Of a stretch of DNA of 64,000 bases, positions 54,885 through 64,000 are shown in pieces (the first letter of the stretch is position 1; each line of letters opens with the position of its first letter). Below the pieces are notes generated by a model. It had not been told where the DNA came from and ran no database searches. It saw only the letters and a list, made by a program, of their open reading frames with translations. Made by a program: the position numbers and the translations under genes. Source of the DNA: G963666705 sp963666705 (GTDB lineage Bacteria > Pseudomonadota > Alphaproteobacteria > CADEGL01); assembly GCA_963666705.2 (NCBI GenBank), contig CAXXKO010000001.1, positions 744,001 through 808,000 on the forward strand, written 5' to 3'.

Positions 54885-56960
54885 ATGGAACCGCCCCGCG
54901 CCGCCCGCCGACCCGTGACCACCACCCGCCACGGCCATGCCCGCGAAGACGCCTATGCCTGGCTCAAGGACCCGAACTGGCAAGAGGTGATGCGCGATCC
55001 GGATGTCCTCGACCCCGAGATTCGCGCCCATCTCGAAGCCGAGAACGCCCATACGGCGCACGTCATGGCGGGGACGGAAGCGCTTCAGGAGGCCCTCTTC
55101 GCCGTGATGAAGGGACGCATCAAGGAGGATGATTCGAGCGTGCCGTCGCCGGACGGCCCCTGGGCCTACTACAGCCGCTACGAGACTGGCCGCCAGCATC
55201 CCGTCTTCTGTCGGCGCCCGCGCGGGGACGGGCCGGAACAGGTGCTGCTGGACGGCAACCGGGAAGCCGAGGGCCACACCTTCTTTCGCGTCGGCGCCTG
55301 CCGGCACAGCCCCGACCAACGCCTTCTCGGCTATAGCCTCGACCTCAACGGCTCGGAATACCACGACCTCCATGTCCGCGACCTCGAAAGCGGCGAGGCA
55401 GTCGGCGCGCCCGTGCCCGACGCCCAGGGCGAGATCGTGTGGGCCGGCGATTCGCGCGCCCTCGTCTACGCGCGGCTCGATGCGAACCACCGGCCCTCGC
55501 ACGTCTTCCGCCACTGCCTCGGCGCCGACCCCGCCACCGACGCGCTCGTGTACGAGGAGGTGGATCCCGCCTTCTACCTCTCCGTCGGCAAGACCGAGAG
55601 CGGGCGCCTCGTCACCATCACCGCCGCCGACCACGCGACCAAGGAGGTCCGCGTGCTCGACACGGGCGACCCCGGTGGCGCCCCGGTCCTCGTGGCCGCG
55701 CGGGAAGACGGTCATGAATACGAGGTGAGCGAGCATGAAGGCCGCCTCCTCATCCTGACCAATGCCGACGGGGCCGAGGACTTCAAGATCGTCGAGGCGC
55801 CACTCGCCAGTCCTGGCCGCGCCAACTGGCGCGACCTCGTCGCGCACGAGGAGGGATGCCTCATCCGCGCCATGCTGGTGTTCCGCGATTACCTCGTGCG
55901 GCTCGAACGGCGGGACGGCCTGCCCCGCATCACCATCCGCCGCTTCGCCGATGGCGAGGAACATGCGATCCAGTTCGATGAAGAGGCCTACGAGCTCGGC
56001 CTCATCCCCGGCCACGAGTTCGAGACGGCGAGCCTGCGCTTCACCTACAGCTCGCCGACGACGCCCCGGCGCACCTTCGACTACGACATGGGGAGCCGCG
56101 AGCGTGTCCTGCGCAAGACCCAAGAAGTACCGAGCGGGCACGACCCCGCCGCCTACGTCACACGCCGCCTCATGGCGCCCAGCCATGATGGCGAGCTAAT
56201 GCCGATCACGGTCCTGCATCGCAAAGAGGGGCCCCTCGACGGCTCAGCACCGCTCTTCCTCTATGGCTACGGCTCCTACGGCATCTCCATGCCGGCGAGC
56301 TTCGCGACCGACCGGTTGAGCCTTGTCGACCGCGGCTTCGTCTATGCTATCGCCCATGTACGCGGCGGGCGGGAACGCGGCGATCGCTGGTACAAGGCGG
56401 GCAAGCTCGCGCACAAGGCCAACACCTTCCGCGATTTCGTCGCCGCGGCCGAGCACCTGATCGCCGAGGGCTATGGGTCCAAGGGCGGCATCGCCATCAA
56501 CGGGCGCAGCGCGGGTGGCCTGCTGGTGGGCGCCGCCACCAACATGGCGCCCGATCTGTTCCGCGCCGTCGTCGCCGAGGTGCCCTTCGTCGATGCCCTC
56601 AACACCATCTGCGACGATACCCTGCCGCTCACCCCGCCCGAATGGACCGAATGGGGCAACCCGATCCTGGACGAGGACGCCTACCGCGCCATGCTGTCCT
56701 ATTCGCCCTACGACAACGTGGCGGCGCGGGCCTATCCCCACATCCTGGCGACGGCGGGGCTCACCGACCCGCGCGTCACCTATTGGGAGCCGGCCAAGTG
56801 GGTGGCGAAGCTGCGCGCGCTCAAGACCGACGATCATATGCTGCTCTCGCGCACCTATATGGCCGCCGGCCACGGCGGCGCTTCCGGCCGCTTCGACCGC
56901 CTGGAGGAGATCGCCTTCACCTACGCTTTCGTGCTCAAGGCCTTCGGCATGGCGGGGTGA
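54885..56960 (+). CDS. ptrB: Oligopeptidase B (S9A prolyl oligopeptidase family)
   Basis: 691 aa from ATG 54885 (MEPPRAARRPVTTTRHGHAR). N-terminal seven-bladed propeller (DAYAWLKDPNWQEVMRDPDV start) and C-terminal alpha/beta-hydrolase: LFLYGYGSYGISMPASFATD, AHVRGGRERGDRWYKAGKLA, nucleophile Ser542 in INGRSAGGLLVGAATN, and catalytic His in YMAAGHGGASGRFDRLEEIA. Cleaves peptides after basic residues. Confidence 0.95.
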   Translation: MEPPRAARRPVTTTRHGHAREDAYAWLKDPNWQEVMRDPDVLDPEIRAHLEAENAHTAHVMAGTEALQEALFAVMKGRIKEDDSSVPSPDGPWAYYSRYETGRQHPVFCRRPRGDGPEQVLLDGNREAEGHTFFRVGACRHSPDQRLLGYSLDLNGSEYHDLHVRDLESGEAVGAPVPDAQGEIVWAGDSRALVYARLDANHRPSHVFRHCLGADPATDALVYEEVDPAFYLSVGKTESGRLVTITAADHATKEVRVLDTGDPGGAPVLVAAREDGHEYEVSEHEGRLLILTNADGAEDFKIVEAPLASPGRANWRDLVAHEEGCLIRAMLVFRDYLVRLERRDGLPRITIRRFADGEEHAIQFDEEAYELGLIPGHEFETASLRFTYSSPTTPRRTFDYDMGSRERVLRKTQEVPSGHDPAAYVTRRLMAPSHDGELMPITVLHRKEGPLDGSAPLFLYGYGSYGISMPASFATDRLSLVDRGFVYAIAHVRGGRERGDRWYKAGKLAHKANTFRDFVAAAEHLIAEGYGSKGGIAINGRSAGGLLVGAATNMAPDLFRAVVAEVPFVDALNTICDDTLPLTPPEWTEWGNPILDEDAYRAMLSYSPYDNVAARAYPHILATAGLTDPRVTYWEPAKWVAKLRALKTDDHMLLSRTYMAAGHGGASGRFDRLEEIAFTYAFVLKAFGMAG

Positions 56961-57068
56961 GGGGAGAAAGCCGGGTACTCGCACGTCGGTGGCGGTAAGG
57001 GGCGCTTCGCCATCGCCCGCCCGTCGTCCATACTGCGAACGGTACGCTCGGAACGAGGAGTTAGAGAC

Positions 57069-58031
57069 ATGGCGAACGTCGGAGAGCCCGCACCCACGCC
57101 GGAGGCCAACTACCGGCCCCGCTTCATGGAGATCCCGAGCTTCATGCGCGCGCCCATCGTGGGCGACCCGGCCCAGCTCGACATCGCCATGATCGGCGTG
57201 CCGTTCGACCTCGGCGTCACCAACCGCGCGGGCGCCCGCCACGGCCCGCGCCAGGTGCGCGACATGTCGAGCTTCATGCGCACCACACACCATGTGAGCC
57301 GCATCAACCCGGGCGAGCTGTGCCACCTGGGCGATATGGGCGATGCGCCCATCAACCCCTTCGATATCGCCAGGAGCATGAAGGTGATCGAGGATTTCTA
57401 CACTCCCGTGGTGGCGGCCGGCGCCGCGCCGCTCTCGGTCGGCGGCGACCACCTCATCACCCTCCCCATCATGCGGGCGCTGGCCAAGGACCGGCCCGTG
57501 GGCATGGTGCATTTCGACGCCCACTGCGATACCGGCGATTCCTTCATGGGGGCGGACTACCACCATGGCGTACCCTTCCGCCGCGCGATCGAGGAGGGCC
57601 TCCTGGACCCCAAGCGCACCATCCAGATTGGCATCCGCGGCTCGCTCACCGATCCGGGCATCTGGGACTTCTCCCACGATACGGGCATGCGGGTGGTCTA
57701 TATCGAGGAGTTCTTCGAGATCGGCACGGACGCCGTGATCGCCGAGGCGCGCCGGGTCTGCGCCGAGGGCCCGACCTATATCAGCTTCGACGTGGACGGC
57801 CTAGACCCGGTCTACGCCCCCGGCACCGGCACGCCCGAGGCCGTCGGCTTCAGCATGTACGAGGCCCAGAAGATGATTCGCGGCCTCCAGGGTCTCGACA
57901 TCGTCGGCGGCGACGTGGTCGAGGTGGCGCCGCCCTTCGATCCGACCGGCAACACGGCGCTGAACGCCGCCACCGTCCTCTTCGAGATCCTCTGCGTCCT
58001 CGCCGACGCCTACGCCCGCCGCCGGGATTAG
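57069..58031 (+). CDS. speB: Agmatinase/ureohydrolase-family amidinohydrolase
   Basis: 320 aa, ribosome site ACGAGGAG. Mn-binding motifs GGDH at 125-128, DAHCD at 150-154 and SFDVDGLDP at 239-247. The fold also fits guanidinobutyrase or guanidinopropionase, so the exact guanidino substrate is not settled. It ends 78 bp before the methyltransferase. Confidence 0.93.
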   Translation: MANVGEPAPTPEANYRPRFMEIPSFMRAPIVGDPAQLDIAMIGVPFDLGVTNRAGARHGPRQVRDMSSFMRTTHHVSRINPGELCHLGDMGDAPINPFDIARSMKVIEDFYTPVVAAGAAPLSVGGDHLITLPIMRALAKDRPVGMVHFDAHCDTGDSFMGADYHHGVPFRRAIEEGLLDPKRTIQIGIRGSLTDPGIWDFSHDTGMRVVYIEEFFEIGTDAVIAEARRVCAEGPTYISFDVDGLDPVYAPGTGTPEAVGFSMYEAQKMIRGLQGLDIVGGDVVEVAPPFDPTGNTALNAATVLFEILCVLADAYARRRD

Positions 58032-58109
58032 CCCCCGGCAATTGTGCGTTGCACGCTTGCCCGGGGATCGGCACCATGGGCCCGCTACCCTAGTGAGAGA
58101 GGAGCTCGT

Positions 58110-58904
58110 ATGAGTAACGTGGCAATCGACAGCGACGACCTCCCCGTGGACGCGGAGGCGCTGCGCGAGGAGGTCAAGAGCAAGTACCGGGAGGTCGCGG
58201 TCGAGCCGAACAAGGAGTACCACTTCCATACCGGGCGGCCGCTGGCGGCCCGCCTCGGGTACGATGCGCAACTGGTCGATGCCTTGCCGGACGTGGCCGT
58301 CGAATCCTTCGCGGGGGTGGGCAACCCGTTCTCCTTGCGGCCGCTAGCCGCGGGCGAGCGGGTGGTCGATGCCGGCTCGGGCGCCGGTTTCGACAGCTTC
58401 GTGGCCGCCGCCAAGGTGGGGGCCGGGGGCCGCGTCGTCGGTATCGACATGACCGAGGAGATGCTCGCCAAATCGCGGGCCACCGCGCGCGCGCTGGGCT
58501 TCGGCCATGTCGAGTTCCGCGAGGGCCTGCTCGAGGACATGCCGGTCGAGGAAGGCTGGGCCGACGCCGTCATATCCAACGGCGTCGTCAACCTCTGCGC
58601 CGACAAGCGGCGGGTGATGGGCGAGGTCATGCGGGTCTTGCGCCCGGGCGGGTACTTCCAGTTCGCCGATATCGCCAACGGCAAGCCCGTGCCCGAGGCC
58701 GCGATCGCCAACATCGACCTGTGGACCGCTTGAATCGCCGGTGGCATGCCGTGTGCAGGCTGGCGGAAGATGCTCGTGGACACAGGGTTCGAGGACGTGG
58801 TGATCGGGCCGCCCGTGGATACCTTCGGCGAGGCGGGCGGCGAGGCGAAGGCCAGGGCGTTCGAGGTGTTCGGCTACGCCTTCCTGGCCCGCAAGCCCGG
58901 CTGA
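58110..58904 (+). CDS. SAM-dependent methyltransferase with in-frame UGA (candidate selenoprotein)
   Basis: 264 codons from ATG 58110 (site GAGAGGAGC) to TGA at 58902 if the UGA at codon 208 (58731-58733) is read through. Class I Rossmann methyltransferase: SFAGVGNPFSL, motif I VVDAGSGAGFDSFVAA at 85-100, GIDMTEEMLAKSRATARALG, and ISNGVVNLCADKRRVM. The UGA falls in NIDLWTA-UGA-IAGGMPCAGW, where relatives have Cys (DLWxxCxxGA), and the remaining 56 codons are the normal C-terminus (KMLVDTGFEDVVIGPPVDTF). A GU-rich loop (GUGUGCA flanked by GCC/GGC) lies 18-24 nt after the UGA, compatible with a bacterial SECIS. A nonsense mutation (TGC to TGA) is the alternative; conventional annotation would stop at 58733. 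Confidence 0.8.
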
Positions 58905-58980
58905 CCCACGGTCGTGGGCCTTTAGTTGAGCTGGGCCGGTTTGGCCTCGGGTCGTGCAGGCATGGGCGAATAGTCGAATC

Positions 58981-60252
58981 TCAGCCGCCCGCCGCCGCCC
59001 GCCGCAGGCTGTCGATCAGTGCCATGGTGGGATAGCCGTCGGGGACGAGGCCGAGCTCTCGCTGATAGGCGCGCACGGCGGCGCGGGTGTTGGGGCCGAT
59101 GACGCCGTCGACCCCGCCGGTCTCGTGCCCGCGCGCCGTCAGCAGCCTTTGCAGGTCATGCTTGTCGGTGCGCGAGAGCGGCTGGTCGCCCCGCGGCCAC
59201 GTCCCCCGAAAGGGGTCGGCGCCGGCGATCCTGTCGGCGAGGTGGCCGACGGCCAGGGCATATGCCGAAGAGTTGTTGTAGCGCAGGATGGCGCGGAAGT
59301 TGCCGAGCACCAGGAAGACGGCGCCGCGGTGCCCCGCTGGCGCCAGAATCGAGGCCATGTCCCGGTTCGCCGGCAAATCGGCGCCATCGGCCGTGCGCAC
59401 GCCGAGTTGCCGCCATTCCGAGAGCGGCTTCTTCACACCGAGCCCCGTCGCCTCCCATGGGAATCCCGCCGGCACCACCACCTCCGTGCCCCAGCTCGCG
59501 CCCGCGTCCCAGCCCGCGCGCGCCAGGTAGTTGGCGGCCGAGGCGAGGGCGTCGCCCTGGTTTCCCCACAGATCGCGCCGGCCGTCGCCGTCCTGGTCGA
59601 CGGCGTAGCCGCGGAAGGCCTCGGGCATGAACTGGGTCTGGCCCATGGCCCCGGCCCAGGAGCCGCGCATGTCCCCGGGTGCTATGTCTCCCGCTTCGAG
59701 GATGAGGAGGGCGGCGATCAGGTGGCGGCGAAAGGTCGCCGTCCTGCGCCCCGACCAGGCCAATGTGGCGAGGGAGCGGATGACGCTGTAGTCGCCCGTG
59801 TGCGCGCCGTAGGCGCTTTCGATGCCCCAGATCGCGACGAGGATCGGGGCCGGCACGCCGTAGCGTGCGGCCACGGCATCGAGCAGGTCGCGCCGGCCGG
59901 CGAAAAGCGCCCGCCCGTCCTCGATACGTTCGCTCGAGACGGCCATGTCGAGATAGCCCCAGATAGGCCGGGTGAACTCGGGCTGGCGATTGTCGAGCTC
60001 GAGGACCCTCGGGTCGGGGTCGACACCCGCGAAGGCGGCATCGAAGACGGCGCCAGAGACGCCGGCCTCGAGCGCATCCACCCGCAGCTCCGAGACCCAC
60101 GCTCCGAAGGACTGGTTCGCCGGCTCGGCGGCGAACTGTCGGGCCTCCGCCACCCGCGCCGTATCGGCTGTCTGCTGGCCGGCCTCACCCGGCGTCTGGC
60201 AGCCGGCAATCAGCGACGCGGCCAGAAGGATGGCTCCGAAGCGTTCGATCAC
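58981..60252 (-). CDS. Lytic murein transglycosylase (MltB-like, SLT_2 + peptidoglycan-binding domain)
   Basis: 423 aa from GTG 60252; the frame is open to 60306. Lipobox LLAASLIAGCQT, then the SLT_2 domain (LVAIWGIESAYGAHTGDYSV with catalytic Glu, GSWAGAMGQTQFMPEAFRGY, DLWGNQGDALASAANYLARA) and a C-terminal PG_binding_1 repeat (LLTARGHETGGVDGVIGPNT, RAAVRAYQRELGLVPDGY). A membrane-bound enzyme that cleaves glycan strands. Confidence 0.94.
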   Translation of the reverse strand: MIERFGAILLAASLIAGCQTPGEAGQQTADTARVAEARQFAAEPANQSFGAWVSELRVDALEAGVSGAVFDAAFAGVDPDPRVLELDNRQPEFTRPIWGYLDMAVSSERIEDGRALFAGRRDLLDAVAARYGVPAPILVAIWGIESAYGAHTGDYSVIRSLATLAWSGRRTATFRRHLIAALLILEAGDIAPGDMRGSWAGAMGQTQFMPEAFRGYAVDQDGDGRRDLWGNQGDALASAANYLARAGWDAGASWGTEVVVPAGFPWEATGLGVKKPLSEWRQLGVRTADGADLPANRDMASILAPAGHRGAVFLVLGNFRAILRYNNSSAYALAVGHLADRIAGADPFRGTWPRGDQPLSRTDKHDLQRLLTARGHETGGVDGVIGPNTRAAVRAYQRELGLVPDGYPTMALIDSLRRAAAGG

Positions 60253-60283
60253 GCGCGGGCGCGCTTTCCGTCCGCCGCCACGG

Positions 60284-61078
60284 CTACACCACCACGAGCC
60301 GTGCATCGCCGAGGCCGTCGATGGTGGTCACCATCTCGTCGCCGGCGCTCATCAGCTTGGTGGTGACGATACTGCCGGTCATCACCACGTCGCCGGCGCG
60401 CAGGTGCCGCCCGCGCTCGACCAGGTTGTTGGCGAGCCAGGCCAGCGCCAGCAGCGGATGGCCGAGGGCGTCGCGGCCGTGGCCCTCGCCCACCATCGCG
60501 CCGTTGATGACCATGCGCCCGGCCGCCGCCCCCAGGTCGAGAGCCCGCCAGTCCGCGACCGGCGGGCCGAGGACGCAACCCTGGTTCATGGAGTTGTCGG
60601 CGATGAGGAGCGGGGCATCGAGCTGGTCGTAGACCACGTCGCGCAGGTCGACGATCTCGATGCCGGCCATGCAGGCGCCTACGGCCGCCGCCACGGTATC
60701 GCGGTCGTAGGGCGCCCCGGCGGCGACGAGGTCGCGGTCGAGGCGCATGGCAATCTCCGATTCGACGCCGAGGGTGCGGAAGTCGGCGCCGCGCACCTCG
60801 ACCGTCCCCTCATGGATGCGGTCGGTGAAAATGGCGCCCTCGCAAGGGCGGTCGATGCCCACCATCTGCTGCATGACGGGCGTGGTGAGTGCGACTTTCC
60901 AGCCGCCCACCTGGTGGCCCGCACCCGCGTAGAGGTCGAGCAGCCTGTCCTGCGCCAGGTAGGCTTCGGCGATGTCTCGCGGGCGCTCGTCCTCGGGCAG
61001 GGGCGCCATGGCAAGCCCATCGCGATGGGCCTCGAAGAGGCGCCGTGCGGCGCGCGCGATGCGATCCTCGTCGGCCAT
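60284..61078 (-). CDS. 2-keto-4-pentenoate hydratase / FAH-family hydratase
   Basis: 264 aa from ATG 61078 (MADEDRIARAARRLFEAHRD). FAH/MhpD fold: GHQVGGWKVALTTPVMQQMV, TLGVESEIAMRLDRDL with metal-binding Glu residues, IEIVDLRDV, and the C-terminal GDVVMTGSIVTTKLMSAGDE. It hydrates 2-oxo-4-enoates in aromatic catabolism, or acts as a related decarboxylase. No other catabolic genes adjoin. The 320 bp beyond 61078 hold only the divergent promoter region of the next gene (short CCGCGG-rich hairpin at 61337). Confidence 0.9.
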   Translation of the reverse strand: MADEDRIARAARRLFEAHRDGLAMAPLPEDERPRDIAEAYLAQDRLLDLYAGAGHQVGGWKVALTTPVMQQMVGIDRPCEGAIFTDRIHEGTVEVRGADFRTLGVESEIAMRLDRDLVAAGAPYDRDTVAAAVGACMAGIEIVDLRDVVYDQLDAPLLIADNSMNQGCVLGPPVADWRALDLGAAAGRMVINGAMVGEGHGRDALGHPLLALAWLANNLVERGRHLRAGDVVMTGSIVTTKLMSAGDEMVTTIDGLGDARLVVV

Positions 61079-61398
61079 GGTCGATCCTCCACGTTCGGGC
61101 CTTTGGTCGGCGGCATCATGGGCCGGCGCCCGTCCGCGTTCAAGCACGGCCGCGGGCCGCCGGACAAGGGCTTTCCGTATCCTCCGCTCGCCCGGGCCCG
61201 CAACAGCCCACGAAACCGGGACAACGCCATCCGCCGCGACGGCGCCGATCCGGCTCGAGCCGCGATCGAAGCCGAGAGGACATCGTTAAGCGATTGATTT
61301 ATTTGCATCCCGACCCTTGGCACCTTAACATTCAGCCGCGGTTTCGCCGCGGTCACGGCTCCCTCGGCGCCATCCGCGGCCCTTGCTAAGGGGGGGAG

Positions 61399-62556
61399 AT
61401 GGTCGAACGGAACGCGTTGCCATTCACGCTCGACGAGTATGCCGGGCGCCTCGCGCGGGTGCGCGCCAACATGGCGGCGGCGGGGGTCGAGGTCATGCTG
61501 ACGACCGTGCCCGAGAACATCGTCTACCTCACGGGCTATCACTCCCTCGGCTACTTCACCTACCAGCTCCTCATCGTCTCGCTCGACGAGGCCCCCATCC
61601 TTTTGACCCGCGCCCTCAACGTGGAGAAGGCGCAACTCGATAGCTGCATCGAGAACATCGCCGGCTACCGCGACACCGAGGATCCCGACGACGCCACCTA
61701 CCGGGTGCTCGAGAGCCACGGGTTCCTGAACAAGCGCATGGGGAATCAGGACGACGCCTGGTTCTTCTCCGTCGCCCGCTACAAGAAGCTCATGACTCGC
61801 CTCGGCGTGGGCGACCTCACCGATTGCTCGGGCCTCGTCGAGGCCGTGCGGCGCGTGAAGTCGGCGCGCGAGATCGATTATATCCGCGAGGCCGGGCGCT
61901 ACTGCGCGGCCTCTCTCGACGGCGCCATCGACGCCGTCGCCCCCGGCGCGCTGGAGACCGAGGTCTCGGCCGCCGCCCATTACGACATGCACAAGGCGGG
62001 TAGCGAATATCTCGGCCATTCGGCCCAGTTCGTGGCCGGGACGGCCGCGGGCCTCGCCTTCGAATGCGCCGAGCGCCGGCCGATTCTCGAGAGCGACGTG
62101 GTCTACATGGAGGCGGGCGGCACCCACAACCGCTACAACGCCATGCTCTCGCGCACCGTCATCGTCGGCGACCCCGACCCCAAGTTCACGGCCATGGCCG
62201 AGGCTTCGCGCGACGCGCTCAACGCCGCCAAGGCGCTGATCCGCCCCGGCGCCACCTCACACGAGGTCGACCGTGCCGCGCGCGAGACGATCGCCAGGGC
62301 GGGCTTCGCCGAATACTTCGCCCACCGCACGGGCTACTCGATCGGCATCGGCTTCCCGCCCGACTGGGGCGAGGGGCGGCTCATGAGCATCAACGAGGGC
62401 GACGAAACCGTGCTCGAGGCCGGCATGTGCTTCCATCTGATCCCGGACATGAAGAAGGCGGGGGAGGGTGGCGTCGTCTTCAGCGAATTCCTCGCCGTCA
62501 CCGAGGGTGGTCACGAGCTCCTCACCCCCTACTCCCAGGAGATATTCCGCAAGTGA
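61399..62556 (+). CDS. M24-family creatinase/ectoine-hydrolase-like protein
   Basis: 385 aa, ribosome site GGGGGGAG. N-terminal creatinase domain (VEVMLTTVPENIVYLTGYHS) and pita-bread C-domain (GHSAQFVAGTAAGLAFECAE, YMEAGGTHNRYNAMLSRTV, HRTGYSIGIGFPPDWGEG). The usual metal-binding Asp pair is replaced (MEAGG, AMLSRT), as in creatinase and ectoine hydrolase DoeA rather than metallo-aminopeptidase P. Likely hydrolyses a C-N bond in a small compound. GTGA overlap with the next gene. Confidence 0.88.
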   Translation: MVERNALPFTLDEYAGRLARVRANMAAAGVEVMLTTVPENIVYLTGYHSLGYFTYQLLIVSLDEAPILLTRALNVEKAQLDSCIENIAGYRDTEDPDDATYRVLESHGFLNKRMGNQDDAWFFSVARYKKLMTRLGVGDLTDCSGLVEAVRRVKSAREIDYIREAGRYCAASLDGAIDAVAPGALETEVSAAAHYDMHKAGSEYLGHSAQFVAGTAAGLAFECAERRPILESDVVYMEAGGTHNRYNAMLSRTVIVGDPDPKFTAMAEASRDALNAAKALIRPGATSHEVDRAARETIARAGFAEYFAHRTGYSIGIGFPPDWGEGRLMSINEGDETVLEAGMCFHLIPDMKKAGEGGVVFSEFLAVTEGGHELLTPYSQEIFRK

Positions 62557-64000
62557 GCGGCCCGGTGGGGCCGGCCGCCCAGGTTTTCGTCCACCGGCCC
62601 ATTGTCATGGGCCGGCGCGGCATGGTCGTGGCCGGGCATCATCTGGCCGCGGAGGCCGGGGCGCGGGTGCTGGCGGACGGGGGCAACGCCATGGACGCGG
62701 CCGTGACGGCCGCGGCCGCGCTCTCGGCCGCCATTCCCTTCATGAACGGGGTCGGCGGCGATTGCTTCGCCCTGTGGTTCGATGCCGCGCGGGGGGAGGC
62801 CCAAACCGTCAACGGCAGCGGCGGCGCGCCCGCCGCCGCCACCATCGATGCCTACCGCGCCCGCGGCCTGGAGCGCGTGCCCACCCGTGGGCCTCTCTCC
62901 ATCTCGGTGCCCGGGGCGCCCCACGCCTGGGCCGAGGCCCTGGCCCGCTTCGGCACCATCCCCCTGGCCGACGCGCTCGGCCCGGCAACCAGGATCGCCG
63001 CCGACGGGTTGCCGGTGGACCGGGTATTGCGCGATTTCCTCAATGGCCCCGTCTATGCAGGCCTCGCCGCCGGCCAGCCGGCGCTGGCCGCTATCTTCGG
63101 CGCCCCCGGCGGCCGCCGCCTGGGCGAGATCGTCCGCCAGCCCACCCTTGCCGAGAGCCTCGGCCGCATCGCCGCGACGGGTGTGGGGGCGCTCTATGGC
63201 GGCCCCCTCGGCGCGGCGTTGGCCGATGACCTCGCCGCCGCCGGCGCCCTCCTCACGAACGACGACCTCGCGGCCCACCGCACGCTCCTGCAAGACCCGC
63301 TCACCACCGCCTACCGGGGCCATGAAGTGTTGAGCGCGCCCCCCAATACCCAGGGCATCGCCCTCTCTCTCCTCCTCGCCCTCCTCGACCGCGCCGACGG
63401 CGACGAGCCGTCCCTGGCCCGTTTCCTACGCCTCAAGCAACTCGCCTTCGCGGCGCGCGACCGCCGCGTGGGCGACCCGGACCTCGCGGGCGACCTCCAG
63501 CCGCTGTTGAGCCCCGATGCCCTCGCCTCCCTCGATGCCTATGGCGACCTCGGGCCGCCCGGCCGGCTCGCCCCCGGCCCGCACGGCGGCGACACCACCA
63601 CGGTCGTTGCCATGGACGCGGCCGGCAACGCCGTCAGCTGGGTGCAGAGCCTGTTCGAAGAATTCGGCAGCGGTGTCGTCTCGCCCGCGACCGGCATCGT
63701 GCTCCAGAACCGCCTCAGCCTCGCCTCGCTCGTGCCCGGCGGCACCAATAGCCTGGCGCCGGGCCGACGGCCCTTCCACACCCTCTGCCCGGCGCTGGTG
63801 CTCGAAGGCGGGCGCTGCCGCCTCGCGATCGCCACCCCCGGCGACCACGGCCAGCCCCAGACCATCGCCCAGGTGCTGGCCCACATCCTCGAAGGCGGCC
63901 TCGACGTGCAGGCGGCCATCGAGGCGCCCCGCATCCGCCACGACGAGGGCAATGAGGTCATGTACGAGAGCCGCCTCGCCGCCGGCCGCCTGACCCCACT
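62553..64000 (+). CDS. Gamma-glutamyltransferase family protein (partial, runs off window)
   Basis: At least 482 codons from GTG 62553, overlapping the previous stop (GTGA). Ntn-hydrolase precursor: MVVAGHHLAAEAGARVLADG, GNAMDAAVTAAAALSAAIPF, and the autoprocessing site GGDTTTVVAMDAAGNAVSWV where the N-terminal Thr of the small subunit should appear, then LFEEFGSGVVSPATGIVLQN. The 3' end is beyond base 64000. Transcriptionally coupled to the M24 hydrolase. Confidence 0.92.
   Translation, partial: MSGPVGPAAQVFVHRPIVMGRRGMVVAGHHLAAEAGARVLADGGNAMDAAVTAAAALSAAIPFMNGVGGDCFALWFDAARGEAQTVNGSGGAPAAATIDAYRARGLERVPTRGPLSISVPGAPHAWAEALARFGTIPLADALGPATRIAADGLPVDRVLRDFLNGPVYAGLAAGQPALAAIFGAPGGRRLGEIVRQPTLAESLGRIAATGVGALYGGPLGAALADDLAAAGALLTNDDLAAHRTLLQDPLTTAYRGHEVLSAPPNTQGIALSLLLALLDRADGDEPSLARFLRLKQLAFAARDRRVGDPDLAGDLQPLLSPDALASLDAYGDLGPPGRLAPGPHGGDTTTVVAMDAAGNAVSWVQSLFEEFGSGVVSPATGIVLQNRLSLASLVPGGTNSLAPGRRPFHTLCPALVLEGGRCRLAIATPGDHGQPQTIAQVLAHILEGGLDVQAAIEAPRIRHDEGNEVMYESRLAAGRLTP

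Overview
The window is high-GC DNA from an alphaproteobacterium, most like a Rhodospirillales-type lineage. The evidence is gene order and family type: cpoB-tilS-ftsH next to pal-tolB-tolA-tolR-tolQ-ybgC-ruvB-ruvA-ruvC-yebC, then zapA/6S RNA/5-formyl-THF cyclo-ligase, tkt-gap, class I fba-thiE, efp-suhB, a DivK-like regulator and an LdtR-like MarR regulator. No rRNA, tRNA or CRISPR array was seen. The species cannot be named from sequence alone.

Layout. 0-17 kb is a mostly minus-strand housekeeping block: an OYE-family flavoenzyme, ftsH, tilS (3' end changed by a 106-bp out-of-frame tandem duplication), the Tol-Pal envelope operon, Holliday-junction genes, yebC, ymdB, fthC, a probable 6S RNA, zapA and a small coiled-coil gene. 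17-26 kb runs on the plus strand with central carbon and thiamine genes (tkt, gap, fba, thiE); an IS1182-like element abuts the gap stop codon and no pgk is present. A DUF3179 gene there carries an amber codon at an expected Trp position.

26-33.4 kb is an accessory quorum-sensing island: a luxR gene split by an IS4-family element with a 9-bp target duplication, a lux-box-like dyad, an intact luxI-type synthase, a small helical ORF, a cytochrome P450 and a receiver-domain protein, then a second IS4-family element and a second small ORF. 33.4-49.7 kb returns to core functions: RidA, EF-P, SuhB, an OmpA/ExbB-MotA/MotB-like envelope motor set (split by an IS1182-like element with CTAG duplication), an ABC exporter, L31, a heat-regulated Hsp20 with RpoH-like promoter and ROSE-like thermometer, and catabolic enzymes with MetY behind a structured leader or sRNA.

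50-54 kb is an insertion hot spot: a 262-bp MITE sits on the marR stop codon, followed by an IS630 element that itself carries an IS1595 element. 54-64 kb holds a DivK-like regulator, oligopeptidase B, a ureohydrolase, a SAM-dependent methyltransferase with an in-frame UGA where the family has Cys (candidate selenoprotein), a lytic transglycosylase, a hydratase, an M24 hydrolase and the start of a gamma-glutamyltransferase that runs off the window.
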